A stretch of DNA of 64,000 bases, taken from positions 197,762,086-197,826,085 of the forward strand of contig CM022302.1 of NCBI GenBank assembly GCA_011799875.1, written 5' to 3'. Made by a program: the position numbers and the translations under genes. The stretch comes from Thinopyrum elongatum. Lineage: Eukaryota; Streptophyta; Magnoliopsida; Poales; Poaceae. Positions 33,014-46,100 of this stretch are shown one piece after another (position 1 is the first letter of the stretch; each line of letters begins with the position of its first letter). The notes beneath the pieces are model-generated. The model saw only the letters and a program-made list of their open reading frames with translations. It was not told the DNA's origin and did no database searches.

Positions 33014-36000
33014 TGTGACGACCCCGGCTTAATCGTGCACTAATCAGACACGCAACTGCACACGATCAAGCCTAAGGACTCACTTGAAGATATCACAACA
33101 CAACTCTAAAACATAAATAAATTCATACAAGCTTAATATTACAAGCCAGGGCCTCGAGGGCTCGAATACATAGCTCGATGGCATACAAGTGTCAGCGGAA
33201 GCGTCAGATATCTGGGTACAGATATATTATAGAATAGAGAGATAAGCCTTCACAGAGGCGGGGCAAAATAAAAGCTACGATCGAAAAGGCGTGGGTCTCC
33301 TGCCCTGGAACCTCTGATCGTACTCCTGGTCGTCAGACTGCTCCTCATAGTAGTAGTACTCTCCGGGCTGGTAGTAGTAGTGGACGTCGACGGGGACATC
33401 TGGCTCCGGGGCTCCGTCGTCTGGATGCGACAAATGGATAAAGGGGGAAAAAGGAAAATAAAGCAAACTTGAGTACTCATCCGAAGTACTCAGCAAGCAA
33501 GGATCTACACTACATATGCAATATTTTCAAAAGGGGCTGTATATGTGGGCTGGGCTGCAGAAATGCCAGAATAGAGGGGGAAAGCCTAGTCCTATCGAAG
33601 ACTAGCATCTTCAGCATCTTCAACGGTCTCGCAGCATTAGAAGAGAGCAGAATAACAAAATGTAAATTATAGCAGTAATGTCATCAACCTCGGCCAGAGA
33701 TTCTTTCTCGACTCCCTGTGAGAAAGCAATCCCAGAGCCGTACTATCTAGTTCTCATCTCAAGTCATGTTCTAGTTGTACCGATCGGGATACAACTCCGA
33801 GTGTCCGTTACCGTAGGACAGGCTATCGATAGAAGTTTCTTCCCTGCAGGGGTGCACCAACTTACCCACCACGCTCGCTTAACTCCGGCGAACACACTTT
33901 TCTGGGTCATGCCCGGCCTCGGCTAAGCAACATGCCGCAACCCGACCAAATACTTAACAGAGAGGTCAGCACGCCGGACTAACCTATGCCCCCAGGGGTC
34001 TTGGGCCATCGCCCCGGGAACTCCTGCACGTTACGTGCACCGCCGGTGAGAAGACCTAGCAACCCCTTATACAAGCGCGGTTGCGTTCCCAGTCCAACCC
34101 AGCGTGTGCCGCATCAGTTGCTGACGTCCATTAAGCTTCGGCTGAAGTGTACGACGCAGAACGCCCATACTATGCCCACGTGATGGTTAGTGCTATCGGG
34201 CCAGAGGCCCCTCGGATCAAATATCCAAACCGTTTAGTGGTTTAGGAGCGCGCGGAAACGAGCAGAGACTCACGGTTGATGTGACCCCGTCGCCCCATCT
34301 CGAGGACTTGCGGCAAGGGCTAAGAATGCCCGGCCACGCCTCGTAGTTATCTTGCGGGCACCTCTCAGGTCAACCCGACTCCACATCACTTCGCATTCAT
34401 GCTCGCGCGGGTACCCCTCAGGGCCGACCCGTCTTAGTATCATGGTTAAAAGTCAAGACATAATATCCAAAGTAGCTGTGTGTCTGACACCGAAGGGAAC
34501 CCTGAGGAATCACCCTCGATGGAATTCCCGCTCGATATTATCATCAAGGTGAACGAAGGAGGTATCACCCTCGAGGTCCACACTTGAGAAGTTGCACGAC
34601 GACGTCGTTATCGGGGGTGGTGTAGGAGGAATCACCCTCGCTTACCACGACCGACTAACTAACCTACAAGGTTATCATCAAAAGTGCTGACGAGGTATCA
34701 CCCTCGGCACTCGATAATAACCCAGTAGTGCCGAGCAACATAGGGGAAGTGACGTGCGATGCCAAGTTCTAATCTTCGATCCCGTTGCTCGGGTCTTCTG
34801 AGAGTCCAGCGGGGCAGTCGGGACAAGTGGGTCTCTGATAAGGCTCTACCCATCCTATACTAAACAGTTTAGGAGAACAGGCAGGTATCAAAAGTAGGCT
34901 ACAATAAAACAGGCTATGCAGCAGATGTAGGACAACAGTAGCAGCAGTAGCTTCTAATGCAAGCATAAGAGAGAAGAGAGTAGGCGATATCGAAATGCTC
35001 AAAATGGGGGTGCTTGCCTGTCTGCTCGACGGCAAGGGCAGGGTCGTCGGGGACGTAGTCGTACTCCGGAGCGGCGTCTACCTCAGGAGCTACGGCAACG
35101 TCGGGGTCTACCGAAAGAGAAGAGGGGGAGGAAACAAGTAAATATAATGCAATCAGATGCAACATAGTGTGTGCGATGCTATGATGCAGTGCAGGGTTGT
35201 CTAAATATGCCTCTAAGTCATTTTAGTTATTTTTAGAATTAATTTGGGATTTATCAACCAGTGTGTGCACTATTCATCTACCGAAATCGGGCTCGAAGTT
35301 ATGAGTTCTCCTACGTAGGAGGTTCCGACAAGGAAACAGACGGCACGATCAGACTCGTTTCATCGTTCTGAGCAACTTTCATGTTTTAACTTTTTCGAGC
35401 TGAGCTACGGTTTAAAAGTTATTAATTTTTAAAGATTTATTGATTTTCTGGAATTATTTTTATTTACAGAATATGAATTATGACATCAGCATGATGTAAT
35501 GCTGACATCAGCAAGTCAACAGTCGGCTAACCAGTCAAACCTGACATGTGGGTCCAGTGGGACCCACATGTCAGCCTCTGTTATCTAACAGTGATTTAAT
35601 CTAATCTATCAGGGTTAATTAATCAGGTGGGGCCCCACTGTCAGTGTCACTAACTGTTTAATTAATTAAGCTCAATTAGCAAAAGTGATTAATTAGACTA
35701 ATAAAAGGGACGGGCCCACATGTCAGCGGCATAGATGAACAGTGCCCCGCGTTGACCAGGTCAACTGGTCAACGGGACCCCACCGGGCCCACCTACCAGC
35801 CTCACCGAGGAGGCCACGCGGTCGTCACGTCGGAACGGCCGGCGGCGAGGCCCCGGTGAGTCCAAAATGCGGCGGCGCTCACCGGAGTGCATCGGAAATC
35901 GCCGTCCGGCGATTGCTTGACGCGCGGGAGGCACCGTTCGAACGGGCGCTCGATGCCGCGTCGAACTGTGGCCGTGGCCTGGCCGGAAGTGGCCGTAAAA

Positions 36001-37353
36001 CTCGCCGGCGTCGAGGTTTGGCGGAAGCCGAAACCCGGCAAACTCGCGCGAGATGTAGCATAGATTAAAACGGGCGGCGCTCTACTCCTACGGCGCCTAC
36101 TCAACGCGGTGAAAGCGATGGGCATGAGCGCGGGGCCGTTTGGTCACCAGAACGGCGCCGGCGACGAGCAGAGGCGAAGGCGCTCTCGGGCGCTCATCGT
36201 GCTCGGTACTAGGGAGGTCCGTCGAGGGCGTGCGGGTGCTCGTTGTGCTCCTGGTGAGCTCAGGTGGCCGTGCCAGTGACTGCGGCCACGGCGGCGCAGT
36301 GTTCAGTGGCGATGGGTACGAGCTTGAGCGGCGCGGCGGCTATGGCGTAGAAGAAGGGCAAGGGAGCGAGGGAAGGGGAGGAGCAGCTCACCGAGAGGCT
36401 ACGTAAAGCCGTTGGGAGCTTAGGAGCGCAGAACGTCGGCGAATCGTCGGGGCTCGCCGGCGTCAGAGAAGAAAGGGGGCGAAGTAGTCCGGTTTCAGCA
36501 GGGCCTCCCCGCCTCCACTCGCGGTCAGAGATGAAGGAGTCGAGGACAACGGAGCTCGCAGGCGTGTTGGCTGAGCTCGGGGATGACGGTGGCCGCGACT
36601 ACGGCAAGGCCATGGCGACGGAGGCGCTCGGTTGCGGTGGATCTGCAGGAGGAGGAAGGAGGGAGAGGGCGAGCGAGCGAGGGGGAAGTGGATAGGGACG
36701 GAGAGGAGGCCGAGGGAGCTCCTCCTTATCCTCTCGTCTGGCCTGCGGCGTCGCGGTGTCGGTGCCGGAGCGGTGAGCGCGCGTGTGACCACGGGCGTGG
36801 CGACACGGCGATGGAAAGGACGACGACTGTGTGTGGGATGGACTGGGCTGACTGGGCCTCAGGCACTGTGCACTTTGGCCAGTGCACAGTGGCCTTTTTC
36901 TTTTTCTTTTTCTATTTTTCTTTTTCTTTTCTGTTAGATAATAGTTAGGCCACTTGTGCACTTTTATAAAATGTGGGACTTGGCCCAAATAATGCAAAGC
37001 AATAATACCCTTCACCAAAAACTTGTTTGGACAGATTTGGATTTCATTTGAAATTGAAATGATCTTAAATGGATTTAAATATTCTGTTTTGGTGTTGTTT
37101 CAAGTTGTTTGAGTCACTTCTCTAACTCCCATTATTTTGCTGATAGTTTTATAAATGTTCTTGGAATATTTGCCAGTTAATGAACATTTTTCCAGTAGTG
37201 CTTGATCAACTTCATATTTCACTTATGAATTTGAATTTATTTTCAGATTGGAATTGATTTGCTTTGGATAACCACTATGTTTAGGCACTGCAAATGATAT
37301 GACTTGGCAATATTAGCAGCTGATCACAGTGGTAGTTACACAGGGGTGTTACA
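33014..37353 (-). repeat. Element B left (3') LTR, 4340 bp
   Basis: It has TGTGACGACC and GGGTGTTACA ends on the plus strand. It contains four GAGGWATCACCCTCG words at 34504, 34559, 34626 and 34692. It also has a GC-rich tract at 35730-36850 and a pyrimidine run at 36893-36931. The GC-rich frames have no recognisable family, and I take them as LTR leader sequence. A weak TATA-like GGATAAGGAG lies near 36721-36733. Confidence 0.9.
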
Positions 37354-37392
37354 AGTTCTCCTCCTCTAAAAGAAATACTCGTCCCGAGAATT

Positions 37393-40300
37393 TTAGGAGG
37401 TAGAAGTAAAGAGGCCGGGATATTCTTCCCGAAGATGATCCTCGCGTTCCCAAGTGGCTTCATCTTCAGTGTGATTCGACCACTGCACTTTCAGGAACTT
37501 GGTCGCCTTCTGACGAGTTCGACGTTCAGCTTCATCAAGGATGTGGATCAGATGCTCCTTATCAGATAAGTCGTCTTGCAACTGAAGCATCTCGTGATCC
37601 ACTGCGCGGTGCGGAGATTCCTTGAAGCATTTACGAAGTTGCGACACGTGGAAGACATCATGAATATGAGAGAATTGTGGTGGCAATTCCAACTTATATG
37701 CCTCCTGTCCACGTCTAGCCACGATGCGGAAGGGACCAATATAGCGAGGAGCTAGCTTGCCCTTGATTCCGAAACGATGTGTGCCCTTCATAGGGGTGAC
37801 ACGGAGGTAAGCTTGGTCACCAGGTTGATAGATCACACCCCATCGCTTGCGGTCATAAGTGCTCTTCTGGCGGTCTTGAGCTGCTTTGAGATTCTCCCGG
37901 ACAATTCGGACTTGTTCTTCGGCATGTTGTATAATGTCCGGTCCAACAAGAGGTCGTTCCCTAGTTTCTGACCAATTCAGAGGGGTTCGACATTTACGTC
38001 CATAGAGAACTTCGAAGGGGGGCATTTTCAAGCTGGCTTGATAGCTGTTGTTATAAGAGAACTCGGCATACGAGAGAGGTTCCTCCCATTTCTTACCGAA
38101 TGATATAACACAAGCTCGAAGCATGTCTTCAAGCACTTGATTAACGCGCTCAACTTGGCCTTGGGATTGGGGATGATAAGCTGAACTCCATGTAATGTGA
38201 GTTCCCATAGCTTCTTGGAAACTTTCCCAGAACTTGGACGTGAAAAGTCCGCCACGGTCCGAACTGATCTCCTTCGGAATACCTTGGAGTGAAACGATTC
38301 TGGAGATATACAGTTCTGCTAGCTGGCTAGCAGTGATAGTCTCCTTGACAGGTTGGAAATGAGCAACCTTGGAGAGTTGGTCAACGACGACAAGAATAGC
38401 ATCGTGACCTTTCTGAGACTTGGGAAGACCAGTAATGAAATCCATCTGCACTTTATCCCACTTCCATAGAGGAATAGGGAGCGGTTGCAGAATTCCAGCA
38501 GGCTTCTGATGTTCTGCTTTCACACGACGACATATGTCACATTCAGCAACGTATCGAGCAATGTCCTGCTTCATTCTAGACCACCAGTACCTCTGTCGAA
38601 GATCGCGATACATCTTGGTGCTACCCGGATGGATAGACAGCGGTGTATCATGAGCCTCCTTCATGACCTTGTCAGTCATAAGCTCGAAGCGACGTACTAC
38701 GATGCGGTCCCTGAAATATAATGTTCCATCTTCAGCAATCGAGAAATCCCTGTACTTTTCAAGGTGAAGCTCCCTTTTCATCAGACCAATTTCAGCGTCT
38801 TTAGATTGCGCAATCTTGACTGCTTTCTAAAGATCTGGTTGAATCACAAGGTTATTAAGAGAACCTTGTGGGACGATGTAGAGATTCAGCTTGCGCAATT
38901 CTTCATACAGATGGGGTTGAGCTTGCTTAACCATAAGGTTGTTACAGTATGATTTGCGGCTCAAGGCATCAGCCATCACATTAGCTTTGCCAGGAGTGTA
39001 GGAAATACCACAGTCATAATCCGTGATTGTTTCCAACCATCGCTGCTGACGAAGATTAAGTTCTGGCTGAGTGAATAAGTATTTCAAGCTCTGATGATCG
39101 GTATAAATCTCACACCGATTACCAAGAAGATAATGACGCCACTGCTTCAAAGCATATATCATAGCAGCAAGTTCGAGATCATGCACGGGGTAATTCTCTT
39201 CATGTGGACGCAGTTGTCGCGAAGCATAAGCAATTACTCTTCGCTCTTGCATTAGGACACAGCCTAATCCTTGACGAGAGGCGTCGCAGAAGATAACAAA
39301 GTCTTTACGAGAGTCTGGAGGAGCAAGCACTGGAGCAGAAGTCAACTTGTCCTTGAGGGTCTGGAATCTTTCCTGACATTTGTCTGTCCACTCAAACTTA
39401 ACGCCTTTGTGAGCAGATTAGTCAGGGGCTTGGCAATCTTGGAGAAATTCTCGATGAAACGGCGACAATAACTTGCAAGCCCGAGAAAACTTCTGACTTG
39501 TTTAACATTCTTCGGAGGGGTCCAGTCAAGAATAGCCTGAACTCGTTCCGGGTTAACTGCGATACCATCCTTGGAGATGACATATCCAAGGTAGGTTACC
39601 TCAGAAAGCCAGAATTCGCACTTAGAGTACTTGGCATATAACTTGTGCTCTCGAAGTCTCTCCAGAACAAGGCGAAGATGCTCAGCATGTTCTTCTTTAT
39701 TCTTTGAATACACCAGAATATCATCCAGATATACCACGACTAATTTGTCGAGGTAATCCATGAATATATAATTCATTAAGCGGGACAATGTAGCTGGAGC
39801 GTTTGTTAAGCCAAACGACATGACGGTGTACTCGTAAGAACCATAACGAGTAACGAAGGCAGTCTTCGGAATATCCTCTTCGCGGACACGGATCTGGTGA
39901 TAACCCAACCTCAAGTCGAGTTTAGAGAACACCGAAGATCCAGCGAGTTGATCATATAAATCGTTGATCCGGGGAAGCGGATACTTATTCTGAATGGTTG
40001 CCTGGTTGATTGGACGGTAATCTTGAACCAAATGGTTAGTTCCATCCTTCTTCTTAACAAAGAGAGAAGGTGCTCCCCAAGCAGAGGAACTAGGGCGGAT
40101 GAAACCCTTCCTTAAGGATTTATCGATTTCTTCCTTAAGCTCTATAAGGTGGTGCGGTGGCATCTTGTAAGGACGCTTCGCAATAGGAGTGGTGCCAGGC
40201 TTAAAGTCGGTGACGAACTCGATAGCTCTAGCAGGGGGTATTCCTGGAAGTTCTTCTGGAAAAAACATCCGGGAAGTCACAGACAACGGGGATGTTCTTG

Positions 40301-41790
40301 ATCCCCTCAAGTGGAGAAGCATTCAACGCATTCAAGGCATAAATCTGAGCCTCGGCGTTCCGAGTGATATGAGCTTGATAATCCACTATCTCGTTCGATG
40401 GATGTAGAAGGTGTACCACTTTAGTGGCACAATTGATTGAGGCGTAGTGGGCCTTCAACCAATCCATTCCCAGAATAAGATCAATATTAGAGGAGTTGAG
40501 AATAATGGGGGATGCTCGGAACTCCAACCCTTCGATATTAATCATGACATCGGGGCTAACCAAGGAGGTGTGACAGTGTGCCGCGGGAGTATTTACTCGT
40601 ATCTTTTGGGGTAGCATATCATATTTAACTTCATGCATGAGTGCGAATTTATCTGACATAAATGAATGCGATGCTCCTGAATCAAATAAAAAGGATGCTG
40701 GTACTGAATTAACGAGAAGTGTACCCATCACAGTATCTGGTTGATCCGGAGCTTTAGACATGTTAACGTGGTAGTACTGCCCACGACCATAAGAAGGTCT
40801 GGCATTGTTGTTGCGCTGCTGAGGAGTACCGCGGCTAGCAGAAGGAAGAGCCAATTGATTCTGATTCTGAGAGCAATCTCTGGCACGGTGACCTGGCTGG
40901 CCACACTTGAAGCATAGTCCATTGTCAGGACGTGGTGCAGGAGCTCGAGGTGCTGGAGCTTGCAGAGGATGCCTTGGTGGTGGAGGAGGCAGACGAGGTG
41001 CAGCATAGGAAGGCCTGCGTACTGGGGCTGCTGGACGGTACATGCTCTGAGGTATCCAGACGCGGCGCTTCTGCAAAGACAAGCCTGAAGGTGAGCCCGC
41101 CTCACGAGTGCGTCTGGTCGCTTCTTTATGTTTCTTCAATCCAGTCTCGACCATAATAGCCTTATTCACCAAGGTGGCGAAATCAGGGTAGTCTTGAACA
41201 AGCAGGGCTAACTGGATGTCATGATGCAGTCCTTCACGGAACTTCTCCTGCCTTCGTTCATCAGTAGGAATGTCCTCTTCAGCATAGCGAGACAAGTCAA
41301 GAAACTCACGCTGATAGACTTCCATAGTCTTGTTGCCCTGAACAAGACTACGGAACTCGGCCTTCTTCCTAGCAATAACAGCTAGAGGAATGTAGCGGGC
41401 ACGGAAAGCAATCTTGAACTCTGCCCAAGTGACGACAGTACCAGGTGGCAGGGTCTGTCGGTGAGTGGCCCACCATTGTGATGCGGGACCCTTCAGAAGG
41501 TATGTCGCAAAGGTAACATAGTTGACCGGGGTAACACCAGCAGACTCCATCTCATGGGAGATGTCACACAGCCAGTCATCTGCATCCAATGGGTTGACTG
41601 TGTTGCGGAAAAACGACGGACTGAGTCGCATAAACTCTGGCAAGGTGATGGAAGGTGGCGGCTGGTCGGCATTGGGACGGGGGAATTGCTGCATAATCCC
41701 CGTCATGAATTGGCGGTTGAGTTCAAATTGTTGCATCATCACAGCCATATAGTCAGGCGGTGGCGGCAGAGGTGGATTGTTATCTGCCAT
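37393..41790 (-). pseudogene. pol: Element B gag-pol polyprotein (broken)
   Basis: From 41790, gag has a retrotransposon gag domain (residues 50-230), a zinc knuckle C293-x2-C296-x4-H301-x4-C306 and the protease active site FDSGAS (D370). RT has YLDD in [12 protein letters not shown] (near 39725). RNase H follows with [10 protein letters not shown] and YTDHQSL. Integrase has H44-x6-H51, C81-x2-C84 and D114, D175, E211 with 35 residues between the last two, numbered from 38781. The end (KFLKVQWSNHTEDEATWERE) is a chromodomain, which guides integration to marked chromatin. Three breaks are present: a sixth T at 40260-40265 before RT, one G lost near 39404 before RNase H, and TAG at 38827-38829 before integrase. 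All catalytic residues I looked for are intact. Confidence 0.9.
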
Positions 41791-42033
41791 CCTGCTAAAT
41801 CAACAGGGGTAGTTTAGCAGAAGCCAATGCGAGTGTTTAGCGACATGCATGATGTAACGCGACGTTATTGAAAGAGTGCAATAGATGCTAAGGGTAGTCA
41901 TTAAGACATACAGATCCTTACACAGTCGGTTACAATTGGGCAGCATAACGGCGCAAATTGAAAAGCTAGACACACTAGGCGGCGCGCAGGCACGCGGTAA
42001 GGAAGTACACAACGAGACATAGCAAAGGCTACA

Positions 42034-42804
42034 TCAACGTCGGAGAAAACCACTGAAACGGGGTAGCTGCAAGTGCGGACGATGGACATTCGTCGCAGAA
42101 GGATCCTGCGCTCCATGTGCACTATGATGCAGAACCCAGTCTCGAACTATAAGAAGAGGTCCACGTGCAGGCGTGTGACCTCCCACAGCAGGCCAATCGA
42201 TCCCTAATGGCATCTTGGTCCTGCTCGGGTAAAGAATGTGCTCCGGATGTATCCCTGCACGAACAGCTGGTAGCAACTGCGTCATAGCCTCGTAGAGTCG
42301 TGCTCGAGTGGCGAACAACTCGACCGCAAGAGCCCGAACAGTGCGATCCAGAGCCTGAGTACAGTGAATCAGAACTCGCTGATCGTAACGATGAGGCTCG
42401 TAAGGGGCATAGACAGCTGTGTAGTATCCAGTAGCATCTCCAGCAGGGGCGTACGGAATGTACCGATACTCAGAGACATCCAAGTCAGCACTGAACTGTC
42501 CTCGAAGACGTGCGACAGCAGAGTAGGCGGCATCATGGACTGCCATCTCGATCGTCACGCCGATACCGTGAAAATGGTGTAGCTCAGTGTCGGAGTCATC
42601 CTGCTGATCGTAGATGCGAACATCAGCATAGTACTGCTCCTGGTTGAACTCACGATAAACCTCGTAGACCATGTACTCGGGGCACCAGCGGTATCCCAGC
42701 CTGATCAAGAGGGCGATCAGAACAGCTGGAAACCCAGGGACGTCTCGAGCACAGGTGCGAAGCACAAGCTGTGTCGCAGGGCGAGGTGGAAACAGACGGT
42801 CCAT
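42034..42804 (-). CDS. extra sense ORF (256 aa) between primer site and gag
   Basis: An uninterrupted frame lies in the same sense as gag-pol, 376 bases after the primer site, and ends 243 bases before the gag ATG. It is intact although the neighbouring pol is broken. Residues 25-105 read as helix (FPAVLIALLIRLGY), then strand (PEYMVYEVYREF), strand (YYADVRIYD), strand (LHHFHGIGV) and helix (TIEMAVHDAAYSAVARLRG). This order and the spacing of PEY, GxG and AxxxAAxxA match a double-stranded-RNA-binding domain. The Lys-Lys-x-Ala-Lys motif that contacts RNA in the second helix is missing. Residues 112-140 are Tyr/Pro-rich; residues 145-180 form a probable helix; the tail has LLIVRDWVLHH. The family is unnamed to me; extra ORFs are known in plant Gypsy elements. 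Role is unknown. Confidence 0.75.
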   Translation of the reverse strand: MDRLFPPRPATQLVLRTCARDVPGFPAVLIALLIRLGYRWCPEYMVYEVYREFNQEQYYADVRIYDQQDDSDTELHHFHGIGVTIEMAVHDAAYSAVARLRGQFSADLDVSEYRYIPYAPAGDATGYYTAVYAPYEPHRYDQRVLIHCTQALDRTVRALAVELFATRARLYEAMTQLLPAVRAGIHPEHILYPSRTKMPLGIDWPAVGGHTPARGPLLIVRDWVLHHSAHGAQDPSATNVHRPHLQLPRFSGFLRR

Positions 42805-43180
42805 CTGAAATAAGAAGATTCAGGATTGTCATTCAACGAGAAACATAACAGATCTCGAATGGAAAGATTAAACAAAACAATGGAAAGGAAAATGATTATC
42901 AGACTAATCAGATCAAAGACAGGGAAATCGCACTGAATCCAGCTCTCCGGGTGGATAGAATTATCGGGATCCTAAGTGTCGGTGTTAGTAAAAAAAAATT
43001 TAAACCAGAATAGAAGAGAGATCAGAGTCCCAGAGTAAAGACGAGGAATAAAAGATCCTAATACCACCCAATTGGCGACGTGGGCCCGTAAGCCACACAG
43101 CCAAGTTAGTAAAACAGTTTTCGACCACTAGACTCAACTTCGGCCAAAGAGTTGGAAAGGGGGACTCCTAGAGGCAGTCG
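42805..43180 (-). other. Element B untranslated leader
   Basis: This stretch lies between the primer site and the extra ORF. I see no gene in it. It shares a block with element C just inside the primer site (GAAGAGAGATCAGAGTCCCA, near 43011 and 15707), again linking B and C. Confidence 0.6.
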
Positions 43181-43192
43181 GCTCTGATACCA
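43181..43192 (-). other. primer binding site of element B, tRNA-Met type
   Basis: The minus strand reads TGGTATCAGAGC, three bases inside the right LTR terminus at 43196. Confidence 0.9.
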
Positions 43193-43195
43193 ACC

Positions 43196-46100
43196 TGTGA
43201 CGACCCCGGCTTAATCGTGCACTAATCATACACGCAAATGCACACGATCAAGCCTAAGGACTCACTTGAAGATATCACAACACAACTCTAAAACATAAAT
43301 AAATTCATACAAGCTTAATATTACAAGCCAGGGCCTTGAGGGCTCGAATACATAGCTCGATGGCATACAAGTGTCAGCGGAAGCATCAGATATCTGGGTA
43401 CAGATATATTATAGAATAGAGAGATAAGCCTTCACAGAGGCGGGGCAAAATAAAAGCTACGATTGAAAAGGCGTGGGCCTCCTGCCCTGGACCCTCCGAT
43501 CCTACTCCTGGTCGTCAGACGGCTCCTCGTAGTAGTAGTACTCTCTGGGCTGGTAGTAGTAGTGGACGTTGACGGGGACATTTGGCTCCGGGGCTCCGTC
43601 GTCTGGATGCGACAAATGGATAAAGGGGCAAAAAGGAAAATAAAGCAAACGTGAGTACTCATCCGAAGTACTTAGCAAGCAAGGATCTACACTACATATG
43701 CAATATTTTCAAAAGGGGCTGTATATGTGGGCTGGGCTGCAGAAATGCCAGAATAGAGGGGGAAAGCCTAGTCCTATCGAAGACTAGCATCTTCAGCATC
43801 TTCAACGGTCTCGCAGCATTAGAAGAGAGCAGAATAACATAATGTAAATTATAGCAGTAATGTCATCAACCTCGGCCAGAGATTCTTTCTCGACTCCCTA
43901 CGAGAAAGCAATCCTAGAGCCGTACTATCCAGTTCTCATTTCAAGTCATGTTCTAGTTGTACCGATCGGGATACAACTCCGAGTGTCCGTTACCGTAGGA
44001 CAGGCTATCGATAGAAGTTTCTTCCCTGCAGGGGTGCACCAACTTACCCACCACGCTCGCTTAACTCCGGCCGGACACACTTTTCTGGGTCATGCCCGGC
44101 CTCGGTTATGCAACACGCCGCAACCCGACCAAATACTTAACAGAGAGGTCAGCACGCCGGACTAACCTAGGCCCCCAGGGGTCTTGGGCCATCACCCCGG
44201 GAACTCCTGCACGTTACGTGCACCGCCGGTGAGCAGACCTAGCAACCCCTTATACAAGCACGGTTGTGTTCCCAGTCCAACCCAGCGTGTGCCGCATCAG
44301 TTGCTGACGTCCATTAAGTTTCGGCTGAAGTGTACGACGCAGAACGCCCATACTATGCCCACGTGATGGTTAGTGCTATCGGGCCAGAGGCCCCTCGGAT
44401 CAAATATCCAAACCGTTTAGTGGTTTAGGAGCGCACGGAAACGAGCAGAGACTCACGATTGATGTGACCCCGTCACCCCGTCTCGAGGACTTGCGGCAAG
44501 GGCTAAGAATGCCCAGCCACGCCTCGTAGTTATCTCGCGGGCACCTCTCAGGTCAACCCGACTCCACATCACTTCGCATTCATGCTCGCGCGGGTACCCC
44601 TCAGGGCCGACCCGTCTTTAGTATCATGGTTCAAAGTCAAGTCATAATATCCAAAGTAGTTGTGTGTCTGACACCGAAGGGTACCCTGAGGAATCACCCT
44701 CGATGGAATTCCCGCTCGATATTATCATCAAGGTGAACGAAGGAGGTATCACCCTCGAGGTCCACACTTGAGAAGTTGCACGACGACGTCATTATCGGGG
44801 GTGGTGTAGGAGGAATCACCCTCGCTTACCACGACCGACTAACTAACCTACAAGGTTATCATCAAAAGTGTTGACGAGGTATCACCCTCGACACTCGATA
44901 ATAACCCAGTAGTGCCGAGCAACATAGGGGAAGTGACATGCAGTGCCAGGTTCTAATCTTCGATCCCGTTGCTCGGGTCTTCTGAGAGTCCAGCGGGGGA
45001 GTCGGGACAAGTGGGTCTCTGATAAGGCTCTACCCATCCTATACTAAACAGTTTAGGAGAACAGGCAGGTATCAAAAGTAGGCTACAATAAGACAGGCTA
45101 TGCAGCAGATGTAGGACAACATTAGCAGCAGTAACTTCTAATGCAAGCATAAGAGAGAAGAGAGTGGGCGATATCGAAATGCTCAAAATGGGGGTGCTTG
45201 CCTGTCTGCTTGACGGCAAGGGCAGGGTCATCGGGGACGTAGTCGTACTCCAGAGCGGCGTCTGCCTCAGGAGCTACGGCAACGTCGGGGTCTACCGAAA
45301 GAGAAGAGGGGGAGGAAACAAGTAAATATAATGCAATCAGATGCAACATAGTGCGTGCGATGCTATGATGCAGTGCAGGGTTGTCTAAATATGCCTCTAA
45401 GTCATTTTAGTTATTTTTAGAATTAATCTGGGATTTATCAACTGGAGTGTGCACTATTCATCTACCAAAATCGGGCTCAGAGTTACGAGTTCTCCTACGT
45501 AGGAGGTTCCGACAAGGAAACAGACGACACGATCAGACTCGTTTCGTCGTTCTGAGCAACTTTCATGTTTTAACTTTTTCGATCTGAGCTACGGTTTAAA
45601 AGTTATTAAATATTAAAGATTTATTGATTTTCTGGAATTATTTTTATTTACAGAAAATGAATTATGATGTCAGCATGATGTAATGCAGACATCAGCAAGT
45701 CAACAGTCGGCTGACCAGTCAAACCTGACATGTGGGTCCAGTGGGACCCACATGTGAGCCTCTGTTATCTAACAGTGATTTAATCTAATCTATCAGGGTT
45801 AATAAATCAGGTGGGGCCCCACTGTCAGTGTCACTAACTGTTTAATTAATTAAGCTCAATTAGCAAAAGTGATTAATTAGACTAATAAAAGGGACGGGCC
45901 CACATGTCAGCGGCACAGATGAACAGTGCCCCCGCGTTGACCAGGTCAACTGGTCAACGGGACCCCACCGGGCCCACCTGCCAGCCTCACCGAGGAGGCC
46001 ACGCGGTCGCCACGTCGGAACGGCCGGCGGCAAGGCCCCGGCGAGTCCAAAATGCGGCAGCGCTCACCGGAGTGCATCGGAAATCGCCGTCCGGCGATCG

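Noticed and set aside
34504..34707. Regularly spaced short repeats as a CRISPR array
   Set aside because: Only four 15-base words, in a eukaryotic LTR, repeated in both LTRs of one element; no Cas genes.
35742..37018. Similar GC-rich frames in element B's left LTR and 45904-47321 in the right LTR
   Set aside because: Frames shift between the two LTR copies and encode Ser/Pro/Arg-rich low-complexity sequence; best explained by LTR composition.
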